DNA from: Bacteroidales bacterium UBA1215
Lineage (GTDB): Bacteria; Bacteroidota; Bacteroidia; Bacteroidales; WCHB1-69
Length of the DNA stretch: 6,801 nucleotides
Reading direction: 5' to 3'
NCBI GenBank assembly: GCA_002309475.1
Contig: DBXJ01000059.1
Span: 28,666-35,466 of the forward strand
Made by a program: the position numbers and the translations under genes
Shown here: one piece after another, positions 1 to 4,663 of the stretch
Layout: each line of letters begins with the position of its first letter
Numbering within the stretch: the first letter of the stretch is position 1
The notes under the pieces: generated by a model
Told to the model about the DNA's origin: nothing
Database searches by the model: none
What the model saw: the letters and a program-made list of their open reading frames with translations, nothing else

Positions 1-423
1 CTGTCAGCCACCTATGTTTTCGGTTCCTTGCTGACTGCCCGTGGGGAATTAAAAAAATTGAACTATATAGCACTCATAGCTTTAGCCATTAATGCATCGT
101 TGAATTTGTTGTTGATTTTCCGTTTGCAAGCGGTAGGTTCCGCCATTGCCAGCCTGACAACACAATGTTTTATTGTAGTGGCAGAAATTATATTGGTAAG
201 CAAAATTTTTGACATCCGTTTTTCCGGCCGATATATTTTCAAAATCATGTTTTTTACTATTTTATCGGTAGTATTATTGTTGTTGTCTACTTACTCTCCT
301 CTTTCTTGTTGGTGGAATATATTGATAGCCTTATCGTTATCTACTATAACAGCTTGTCTGATGGGGATGGTTAATCTGCAACCGATCTTTGCTCTTTTGA
401 AAGAAAAAATTACAAAAAAATAG
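1..423 (+). CDS. Polysaccharide flippase (MOP superfamily, Wzx/MVF-like), C-terminal part
   Basis: The frame is open from base 1 to the TAG at 421-423 and has no true start in the window, so this is the last 140 residues of a longer gene. An in-frame TTG at 28 is only an internal Leu. The segment begins LSATYVFGSLLTARGELKKL, typical of the late transmembrane region of polysaccharide-biosynthesis flippases, which move lipid-linked sugar repeat units across the inner membrane. Hydrophobic stretches follow at roughly YIALIALAINASLNLLLIF, the SLTTQCFIVVAEIILV region, IMFFTILSVVLLLLS and NILIALSLSTITACLMG. A basic tail (KEKITKK) ends the protein. The family call rests on this membrane pattern and on the ARGE-LKKLN / N-x-x-LN-LLLI arrangement. 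A related MATE-like exporter is the main alternative. The gene belongs to a unit lying to the left; nothing downstream is co-transcribed with clear evidence. Confidence 0.75.
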   Translation: MSATYVFGSLLTARGELKKLNYIALIALAINASLNLLLIFRLQAVGSAIASLTTQCFIVVAEIILVSKIFDIRFSGRYIFKIMFFTILSVVLLLLSTYSPLSCWWNILIALSLSTITACLMGMVNLQPIFALLKEKITKK

Positions 424-450
424 TTAGCAAATATTTTTTTTCATAGTTGC

Positions 451-480
451 TTGTTGTAAACAAAAAAAGTGTTACCTTTG
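451..480 (+). promoter_or_regulatory. Bacteroidetes-type promoter of the first T9SS cargo gene
   Basis: A TACCTTTG box at 473-480 is an exact match to the Bacteroidetes -7 consensus TAnnTTTG and is followed by CAC. A TTG at 451-453 lies 19 bases upstream and serves as the -33 element; TTG at 454-456 is an alternative. The start codon is 36 bases beyond the box, leaving a short AT-rich leader. Confidence 0.7.
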
Positions 481-484
481 CACC

Positions 485-506
485 ATTAAATTATTATTAA
501 CAAAAA
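485..506 (+). repeat. 22-base leader shared with the lipoprotein gene at 5198
   Basis: These 22 bases, between the -7 box and the start codon, are identical to 5166-5187, which lies in the same place upstream of an unrelated lipoprotein gene. The word begins ATTAAATTATTATT and ends AACAAAAA. It may be a 5' UTR translation enhancer or a regulatory site, or simply a common AT-rich leader motif in this genome. The match is seen directly; its role is inference. Confidence 0.6.
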
Positions 507-516
507 TTTGTAAGGT

Positions 517-1242
517 ATGAAAAAATTATTTATTCTTTTAGTAGCAGTATTCTGCTTTTCATCTATTAAAGCTCAAACAGTGGACTTTGCTATATTTGGT
601 AACACGTCTACTGGAGATATGACCGATACTTTATCAGTAACTACTAGTGCAGCTTTACCTACGCAAGGGGGATATAAATTGACCCAAATAGGTTTAACTC
701 AATGGAGAGTGGCCTTAGTATTACTAAACAACACAGAAAGTGATATGCTTACAGGTGATTCTATTAAAATAGCAATGTCTTATAACAATGAGGAATTAGT
801 TACATATACTTTGACTTTACAAAATGATTTAGAGCAAGATTCATCGATGATGGTCCTCAATGATGAATATGTTTTAATAGCTGGACTCACCCAGTTAGGT
901 TGTAATGATATTTGCTATCAAGTAGTAAAACATAATGAAACTCCAGTTAACGATGAAGGTTATTGTGTAGTATTTGAGATAAATAGTACAGTTTCTATTG
1001 AAGAAAATACTTTGTCAATGGCAAAAGTTTATCCAAATCCTGTTCGCAATACATTGACTATAGACAATGTAGCAGATGCCAACATCAGTATTTATAGCAT
1101 CACCGGACAATTGGTAAAAACCATTCCAGCAGCCAATGGTAGCATTCAAGTGGATATGTCTGCAATGGCAGCCGGCTTGTATATTGTAAAAATGGAAAAC
1201 GGCAAACAAACCCGTATTGAAAAAATACAAGTAGTAAAATAA
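517..1242 (+). CDS. Small T9SS-exported protein, paralogue 1 (type A sorting domain)
   Basis: This is a 241-residue secreted protein. Residues 1-19 form a Sec signal peptide (KK, a hydrophobic core, then KA|QT), with cleavage expected before Gln20 as is common in Bacteroidota. Residues 20 to about 165 are a beta-rich passenger of unknown function, carrying G-C-N-D-I-C-Y-Q-V and a third Cys in EGYCVV. Residues 171-241 are a T9SS type A sorting domain: VYPNPVRNTLTI, then ISIYSITGQLV, then AAGLYIVKMENG, ending EKIQVVK. By analogy with the family, the protein crosses the outer membrane through the type IX system and the domain is removed, so the product is released or attached to surface lipopolysaccharide. 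The ATG at 517 is chosen because it begins the signal peptide 36 bases after a good promoter. It has its own terminator, so it is probably monocistronic. Paralogues follow at 1382 and 2254. Confidence 0.9.
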   Translation: MKKLFILLVAVFCFSSIKAQTVDFAIFGNTSTGDMTDTLSVTTSAALPTQGGYKLTQIGLTQWRVALVLLNNTESDMLTGDSIKIAMSYNNEELVTYTLTLQNDLEQDSSMMVLNDEYVLIAGLTQLGCNDICYQVVKHNETPVNDEGYCVVFEINSTVSIEENTLSMAKVYPNPVRNTLTIDNVADANISIYSITGQLVKTIPAANGSIQVDMSAMAAGLYIVKMENGKQTRIEKIQVVK

Positions 1243-1259
1243 GATTGTTTAGATATATA

Positions 1260-1296
1260 AAAAGTCTCCAAATGAAAATCTGGAGACTTTTTTTTT
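1260..1296 (+). terminator. Intrinsic terminator of paralogue 1
   Basis: The arms 1260-1273 and 1278-1291 form a 14-position stem with one A-C mismatch (1271/1280), closed by a GAAA loop at 1274-1277. A run of nine T follows the GAGAC end of the stem (1288-1296). It starts 17 bases after the stop codon. It is a near copy of the terminator at 2129-2166. Confidence 0.85.
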
Positions 1297-1299
1297 ATT

Positions 1300-1332
1300 T
1301 TTGCAAAAGATAAATAAAAAGTTGTATTTTAG
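1300..1332 (+). promoter_or_regulatory. Candidate promoter of paralogue 2 (good -33, imperfect -7)
   Basis: TTTG at 1300-1303 and TATTTTAG at 1325-1332 are 21 bases apart, the usual Bacteroidetes -33/-7 arrangement, but the -7 box ends TTAG instead of TTTG. A second exact TAnnTTTG match (TATTTTTG) lies at 1296-1303 directly after the terminator; it has no clear -33 partner. The start codon is 49 bases beyond the 1332 box. Confidence 0.45.
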
Positions 1333-1381
1333 CCAAATCAAAAATGCAATAAAATTTTAGTATTAATCAAAACAATTAGAA

Positions 1382-2110
1382 ATGAAAAAATTATTTATTC
1401 TTTTAGTAGCAGCATTTGCTTGTATATATGTTTCACAAGCTCAAACAGTGGCAGATGCTTTTTTCGTTTACATCCCGGATAGATCTATCCATGATACTGT
1501 AACAGTATCTATAGGGTCAAATATACCTACGGAAGGAAGGTATAAATTATCTCAAGTAGGTTTGTCATCATTTGTTGTGGCGGTAGAATTGAAGAACAAC
1601 ACAAAAAGCGACATGCTCGCTGGTGATGCTATTCAAATTTTGATGTCTTATAATGGTAAAAGTTTGCTTAATTATAGCATAGAATTAACAAAAAACATAG
1701 AGGTGGATTCTTCTTTGTTTATCACATTTGATGAATATGTTTTGATAGGTGGCCGTACCCAAATAGGTTGTAATGATATTTGCTATCAAGTAGCAAAGTA
1801 TAATGAAACTTCCATTAATGATGAAGGTTCTTGTACGGTGTTGCAGTTAAATAGTGCAGTTTCAATTGAAGAAAATACTTTTTCAATGGCAAAAGTTTAT
1901 CCAAATCCTGTTCGCAATACATTAACTATTGAAAATGTAGCAGATGCCAACATCAGCATTTATAGCATTACCGGTCAATTGGTACAATCTGTTCCATCGG
2001 CAAACGGTAATGTTCAAATAGATATGTCTGCAATGGCAGCAGGCTTGTATATTGTAAAAATGGAAAACGGCAAACAAACCCGTATTGAAAAAATACAAGT
2101 AGTAAAATAA
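1382..2110 (+). CDS. Small T9SS-exported protein, paralogue 2 (type A sorting domain)
   Basis: This is a 242-residue secreted protein, closely related to the gene at 517. The signal peptide spans residues 1-20 (SQA|QT). Its first 31 bases are identical to those of paralogue 1. The mature N-terminal part (about residues 21-60) differs strongly from paralogue 1. Similarity then rises through NNTKSDML-GD, DEYVLI and the G-C-N-D-I-C-Y-Q-V block, and is nearly complete in the sorting domain (residues 172-242, VYPNPVRNTLTI to EKIQVVK). The three mature-region Cys residues are kept in the same places, so a disulfide in the oxidising periplasm is plausible. The passenger has no domain that I recognise; a beta-sandwich or adhesin-like module is only a guess. 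It is flanked by terminators on both sides and is probably transcribed alone. Confidence 0.9.
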   Translation: MKKLFILLVAAFACIYVSQAQTVADAFFVYIPDRSIHDTVTVSIGSNIPTEGRYKLSQVGLSSFVVAVELKNNTKSDMLAGDAIQILMSYNGKSLLNYSIELTKNIEVDSSLFITFDEYVLIGGRTQIGCNDICYQVAKYNETSINDEGSCTVLQLNSAVSIEENTFSMAKVYPNPVRNTLTIENVADANISIYSITGQLVQSVPSANGNVQIDMSAMAAGLYIVKMENGKQTRIEKIQVVK

Positions 2111-2128
2111 GATTGTTTAGAATTTATA

Positions 2129-2166
2129 AAAAGTCTCCAAATGAAAAATTTGGAGACTTTTTTTTT
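2129..2166 (+). terminator. Intrinsic terminator of paralogue 2
   Basis: A perfect 14-bp stem is formed by 2129-2142 and 2148-2161 with loop GAAAA (2143-2147), followed by a T run to 2166. The stop codon is 18 bases upstream. It matches the terminator of paralogue 1 apart from the one-base change that repairs the stem mismatch and an extra loop base. Confidence 0.88.
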
Positions 2167-2196
2167 CATAAATGCAAAAGATAAATAAAAAAGTTG

Positions 2197-2204
2197 TATT
2201 TTTG
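2197..2204 (+). promoter_or_regulatory. -7 box of the promoter of paralogue 3
   Basis: TATTTTTG is an exact match to TAnnTTTG, 49 bases before the start codon. The position of the -33 element reads AATG (2171-2174) in place of the TTTG found in copy A, so the upstream half is weak. Confidence 0.5.
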
Positions 2205-2253
2205 CCAAATCAAAAATGCAATAAAATTTTAGTATTAATAAAAACAATTAAAA

Positions 2254-3003
2254 ATGAAAAAAATTATTCTTTTATTAGCAGTATTTGCTTGTGTAAGTGT
2301 ATCGCAAGCACAAACAGTTACAGGTATTTACGGCTGTTACACCAAAAATGGTCAGTATGCAGATCTTTCCACTGAACCATTCTACTATCGTACTTCAAGT
2401 TATATACAAGCCATATTATATTTCAAATTTGAAGTAACAAATGGTGCAACAGAACTTCCTGCAGGTGAAGTTTTAACCATATCGTTAAATGCATTTGGCG
2501 ATAACGGTACCTATACCCATACATTGACTTCTCCTCTTGCAGCCAATGGAACTACAATGTTTATTCTAAAAGACGAATATCAAATTGATCTTAGTTTCCC
2601 GATTGCACAGTATCAAAATGCACTAACATGGTTGGAAAGTGATCAATGTTATCAAGGTTCGTGTTGTGCAACAGTGACTGCTACTACCACTTTGGGAACT
2701 TTGAACAAACAAGGTGCTGACAAATGTGCCACTTTCAAAATTTTGAGCAATGCCGCTGTTAAAGAAAATGCATTGAGCAATGTTAATATTTATCCGACAA
2801 ATGTCAATGGGATGTTGACAATTGAAAACTTAGACAATGCACAAGTGAGCATATATACTATTAGCGGACAAGAAGTACAATCTGTCAACCATGCAGAAGG
2901 CACTATTTCTGTTGACATGAGCAATTTGTCCAATGGTTTGTATCTGGTAAAAATTCAAAACCAGAATGGTACACGTGTAGAAAAAATACAAGTGGTAAAA
3001 TAA
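2254..3003 (+). CDS. Small T9SS-exported protein, paralogue 3 (divergent passenger and sorting domain)
   Basis: This is a 249-residue secreted protein, third in the tandem family. The signal peptide spans residues 1-19 (SQA|QT). The passenger is much further from paralogues 1 and 2 than they are from each other, but a common frame is visible: NGATELPAGEVLTISLNAF corresponds to NNTESDMLTGDSIKIAMSY, and KDEYQI to NDEYVLI. Its Cys pattern differs (S-D-Q-C-Y-Q-G-S-C-C and a later K-C-A). Residues 179-249 are a T9SS type A sorting domain with ISIYT-type core, SNGLYLVKI and the shared EKIQVVK end. The opening motif reads IYPTNVNG instead of YPNPV. Export by T9SS is still expected. The ATG at 2254 starts the signal peptide. 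A strong terminator follows, though the next gene begins only 65 bases after the stop. Confidence 0.88.
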   Translation: MKKIILLLAVFACVSVSQAQTVTGIYGCYTKNGQYADLSTEPFYYRTSSYIQAILYFKFEVTNGATELPAGEVLTISLNAFGDNGTYTHTLTSPLAANGTTMFILKDEYQIDLSFPIAQYQNALTWLESDQCYQGSCCATVTATTTLGTLNKQGADKCATFKILSNAAVKENALSNVNIYPTNVNGMLTIENLDNAQVSIYTISGQEVQSVNHAEGTISVDMSNLSNGLYLVKIQNQNGTRVEKIQVVK

Positions 3004-3020
3004 TCAACAATGAAACAAAA

Positions 3021-3053
3021 AATAAAAGCCGATTTTTATCGGCTTTTATTTTT
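3021..3053 (+). terminator. Intrinsic terminator of paralogue 3
   Basis: A perfect 13-bp stem (3021-3033 with 3038-3050), GC core GCCGAT/ATCGGC, loop TTTT, then T to 3053. It is unrelated to the two terminators upstream, so it marks the right end of the duplicated block. The A-rich left arm means it may also work on the other strand. Confidence 0.88.
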
Positions 3054-3067
3054 CAATAATATTCATT

Positions 3068-3994
3068 ATGAAAAACAAACGAATTAGTATTTTTATTGTA
3101 TTGTCCTGCTTAATGGGTGCTTTGCAGGCACAACCTGCAGAGAAAATGACTGCCCAACATATGAATTTGAGCGGGAAGGTGTCGTATATGCAAGTAAATA
3201 CCTATAAGGCAGGTTTGAAAGACGGAGAAATCCAAAGACAAAGTCTAATGAGAGAAATTCAATATACTTTTACCAAACAAGGTGATTTGTCGGAGCAAAA
3301 AAACTATGCTAACGACAAGTTGCAACGCCGGTTTGTCTATCAATACGACAACAATGGTCGTGAAACAAAAAAAGTATGGTATAATTCCAAGGGCAATGTT
3401 TATCAAACCTATATCTCTAAATATGCAGGCGGCAGCATGTCAGAATATCTTGTCTTTAACGGTAATGATGTTTTATTGGATAGTACTGTATATGTTTATG
3501 CTGACAATCAATTGAGTACAGAAAATCATTTTTTGTCCGATACCGCTGTTGAATGTACTTTTTATTATACATTTAAATATAATAATAACGGGAAATTGCT
3601 GTCAAAGCAAAAAGTGGACGGCAGCCAAATCTTTTTTGTGGACCAATATGCTTATGACGGAAAAAATCGTATATCGGAAGAAAAAAAATACGATAAAAAC
3701 GGCGAGATGGCGGCAGATTATCTTTTTACTTATGACGATGAGGGTCAGAGAGTGGTGAGAAAAAGTATCAATGAACAAGGTGCATCAAGAAGACGTACAA
3801 CCTATAGTTATGACCAATACGGTAATTTGGTGGAGGAAATTTGGTACGACAAAGAAACAACTTTTATATTAAGAGAAATCTCCTACACCTATACCTATGA
3901 TGACAAAGGCAATTGGATATCTCGTATTACCTACGAAGGTCCGGACAAAAATCCGACAGAAGTGGTAGTAAGGTCTATTGATTATTACAGATAA
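3068..3994 (+). CDS. Exported protein with YD (RHS-like) repeats
   Basis: This 308-residue protein has a Sec signal peptide at residues 1-22 or so (MKNKR, hydrophobic core, LQA|QPAEK). The rest is a series of beta-hairpin repeats of the YxYDxxG-x-x type: YQYDNNGRE (from 92), FKYNNNGKL (169), YAYDGKNRI (194), FTYDDEGQR (220), YSYDQYGNL (246) and YTYDDKGNW (275). Such repeats are known from RHS/YD proteins that form beta-shell structures, but six of them in a short protein gives no function, and no toxin or protease domain is visible. It has no T9SS sorting domain, so it is probably periplasmic or cell-surface by another route. Only 14 bases separate the upstream terminator from the ATG, and no exact promoter is seen there; TATTTTTC overlapping the terminator is a one-mismatch -7 candidate. 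Expression may depend on read-through from paralogue 3. Confidence 0.85.
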   Translation: MKNKRISIFIVLSCLMGALQAQPAEKMTAQHMNLSGKVSYMQVNTYKAGLKDGEIQRQSLMREIQYTFTKQGDLSEQKNYANDKLQRRFVYQYDNNGRETKKVWYNSKGNVYQTYISKYAGGSMSEYLVFNGNDVLLDSTVYVYADNQLSTENHFLSDTAVECTFYYTFKYNNNGKLLSKQKVDGSQIFFVDQYAYDGKNRISEEKKYDKNGEMAADYLFTYDDEGQRVVRKSINEQGASRRRTTYSYDQYGNLVEEIWYDKETTFILREISYTYTYDDKGNWISRITYEGPDKNPTEVVVRSIDYYR

Positions 3995-4013
3995 GGTTAA
4001 TAGGTTAAAAAGT

Positions 4014-4030
4014 AGTTTATAATATAAACT
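4014..4030. other. 17-base perfect dyad (operator-like)
   Basis: AGTTTATA and TATAAACT flank a single central A. A one-base loop makes an RNA hairpin unlikely to close fully, so a protein-binding site is as likely as a terminator. It lies 20 bases after the stop of the YD-repeat gene and upstream of a one-mismatch -7 box (CATTTTTG, 4046-4053) that would fire into the hairpin island. Confidence 0.35.
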
Positions 4031-4088
4031 TACAGACTATTTTTACATTTTTGCAAAATTTTTAGAAATTAAGAGAAAAGAAAAAACG

Positions 4089-4115
4089 AAATAGTGTGCC
4101 AAAGGCACACTATTT
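4089..4115. repeat. Palindromic repeat 1 of the GTGYY family
   Basis: A perfect 12-bp stem, AAATAGTGTGCC (4089-4100) with GGCACACTATTT (4104-4115), and an AAA loop. The core 13-mer GTGCC-AAA-GGCAC matches the plan of three further hairpins at 4176, 4321 and 4400. With the trailing T-rich stretch it could also act as a distal terminator for the YD-repeat gene. Confidence 0.75.
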
Positions 4116-4120
4116 TATTA

Positions 4121-4154
4121 ACTCCATACAAGACCAAGGGTCGAAGTGTGGAGT
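4121..4154. repeat. Two-tier hairpin with ACTCCATA arm
   Basis: An outer 9-bp stem (4121-4129 with 4146-4154, one T-G wobble) encloses an internal loop (AA/GAA) and an inner GACC-AAG-GGTC stem (4132-4142). The ACTCCAT word recurs at 4362 and near 4559. The two-tier shape is more like folded RNA than a simple palindrome. Confidence 0.6.
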
Positions 4155-4175
4155 AGAAAAAACACGATCTGTCTC

Positions 4176-4192
4176 GCGTGCCGGAGGTACGC
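4176..4192. repeat. Palindromic repeat 2 of the GTGYY family
   Basis: GCGTGCC (4176-4182), loop GGA, GGTACGC (4186-4192): a 7-bp stem with one G-T wobble. The same 5+3+5 core plan as repeat 1 but different stem and loop bases. Confidence 0.65.
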
Positions 4193-4208
4193 TACTAACA
4201 GGCTATAA

Positions 4209-4240
4209 TTCGTTTCCGGATTTTTGCGGGTGGAGACGAA
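4209..4240. repeat. Hairpin with 14-base loop
   Basis: TTCGTTTCC (4209-4217) pairs with GGAGACGAA (4232-4240) through nine positions with one T-G wobble. It is not a member of the GTGYY family. It lies in the G+C-richer part of the island. Confidence 0.5.
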
Positions 4241-4320
4241 CTTTTGTCGATGAATATCAAGATTTTCTCATAAAAAATGGTTTGACCGTAGAAAAACATT
4301 ACTTTTTCAATAATGAGTAG

Positions 4321-4341
4321 TAGCGTGTCTTCAACACGCTA
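4321..4341. repeat. Palindromic repeat 3 of the GTGYY family
   Basis: TAGCGTGT (4321-4328), loop CTTCA, ACACGCTA (4334-4341): a perfect 8-bp stem. The core GTGTC-TTC-AACAC is again 13 bases. It is followed by TGCGTAT, resembling the TGTATTT after repeat 4. Confidence 0.7.
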
Positions 4342-4359
4342 TGCGTATAGGATTATCGT

Positions 4360-4394
4360 TTACTCCATATTACGCTAACGTTTATATAGAGTAA
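4360..4394. repeat. Imperfect hairpin with second ACTCCATA arm
   Basis: TTACTCCATAT (4360-4370) pairs with ATATAGAGTAA (4384-4394), 10 of 11 positions. The loop holds ACG-CTAA-CGT. The loop segment CGCTAAC (4373-4379) is also complementary to GTTAGCG (4445-4451), giving an alternative pairing. Confidence 0.55.
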
Positions 4395-4399
4395 TTGAA

Positions 4400-4422
4400 A
4401 TAATGTGCTTGCTGCACGTTAT
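4400..4422. repeat. Palindromic repeat 4 of the GTGYY family
   Basis: ATAATGTGC (4400-4408), loop TTGCT, GCACGTTAT (4414-4422): nine pairs with one T-G wobble. The 12 bases from 4397 match those at 4088-4099 (start of repeat 1) in 11 positions, in the same orientation. Confidence 0.65.
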
Positions 4423-4514
4423 GTATTTGTGAAAAAATATCTAAGTTAGCGAAATTTTGTTTTCATTTATTTTGTTTCTTTTTGTGTAACAAAAATTACA
4501 ATATTTACATTTCT

Positions 4515-4549
4515 TTTATACTATTTTATATCGGCAAAGATAGTATAAA
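4515..4549. other. 10-bp inverted repeat overlapping a leftward promoter-like box
   Basis: TTTATACTAT (4515-4524) and ATAGTATAAA (4540-4549) are perfect complements 15 bases apart. On the minus strand the right arm overlaps TATCTTTG (4535-4542), an exact TAnnTTTG box that would drive transcription leftward into the hairpin island. No -33 element is clear, so the promoter reading is tentative. Confidence 0.35.
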
Positions 4550-4605
4550 TAATGTTTTAACTCCATTATTAACCTATATTTGGACCAATATACCACACAG
4601 ATAAT

Positions 4606-4636
4606 AAAAAAAACCGAGTAACACTCGGTTTTTTTA
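4606..4636 (-). terminator. Terminator of the EEARLA lipoprotein gene
   Basis: ACCGAGT-AAC-ACTCGGT with flanking A8 (4606-4613) and T7 (4629-4635) makes a stem of about 13 bp with a 3-base loop. Read leftward, the A run gives the T tract, 28 bases after the stop of the gene at 4664-5002. The symmetry allows it to stop rightward transcription as well. Confidence 0.85.
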
Positions 4637-4663
4637 TTTTGCTAACTGACTGAAGAATTTTTC

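Larger units (their letters stand above)
1243..1381 (+). repeat. Duplicated intergenic cassette, copy A
   Basis: The whole spacer between paralogues 1 and 2 (139 bases) aligns end to end with the spacer between paralogues 2 and 3 (2111-2253, 143 bases), with scattered substitutions and a few single-base indels. The similarity continues into the flanking sorting-domain and signal-peptide codons. The duplicated unit is therefore the end of one gene, its terminator, the next promoter and the next start, as expected from tandem duplication by unequal recombination. Confidence 0.85.
2111..2253 (+). repeat. Duplicated intergenic cassette, copy B
   Basis: This is the second copy of the spacer described at 1243-1381, here between paralogues 2 and 3. 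The part nearest the start codon, from the -7 box to the leader ATTAAT-AAAACAATTA, is almost identical in both copies, which suggests that leader and promoter sequences are maintained or that the duplication is recent. Confidence 0.85.
3995..4663. other. Gene-free region rich in hairpins and repeats
   Basis: No convincing coding region is seen in these 669 bases. The left part (3995-4088) is AT-rich with a 17-base dyad. Bases 4089-4422 contain seven hairpins, listed separately, and a patch (about 4130-4245) visibly richer in G+C than the surroundings. The right part (4423-4600) is AT-rich with a second dyad, and ends in the terminator of the leftward lipoprotein gene. A short open frame at 4096-4320 (GTG start inside the first hairpin) is discounted. 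The region may be a REP-like or MITE-like repeat cluster or a structured non-coding RNA. Confidence 0.6.

Noticed and set aside
28..423. TTG at 28 as the start of the flippase
   Set aside because: The frame is open to base 1 and the preceding residues fit the transmembrane segment; it is a truncated gene.
1015..1230. Minus-strand open frames opposite the sorting-domain region
   Set aside because: They lie opposite well-supported coding sequence, have no signals of their own and recur only because the sorting domain itself is repeated.
1382..1445. Lipobox-like Cys in the signal peptides of paralogues 2 and 3 (FAC)
   Set aside because: The residue at -3 and the following residues do not fit a lipobox well, a normal SQA|QT cleavage site lies just downstream, and paralogue 1 has no equivalent site.
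4096..4320. An open frame of 74 codons with a GTG start across the hairpin island
   Set aside because: The start lies inside a perfect palindrome, no promoter or ribosome site fits, no family is recognised, and the frame covers at least four hairpins. It is more likely a chance frame over a repeat, although its higher G+C patch means a translated remnant cannot be fully excluded.
4089..4422. CRISPR array
   Set aside because: The hairpin units differ in sequence and are unevenly spaced, with no identical repeats or regular spacers.
4575..4582. Exact TATATTTG promoter-like box on the plus strand
   Set aside because: It would fire directly into the terminator at 4606-4636 with no gene behind it and no -33 element; probably chance in AT-rich DNA.
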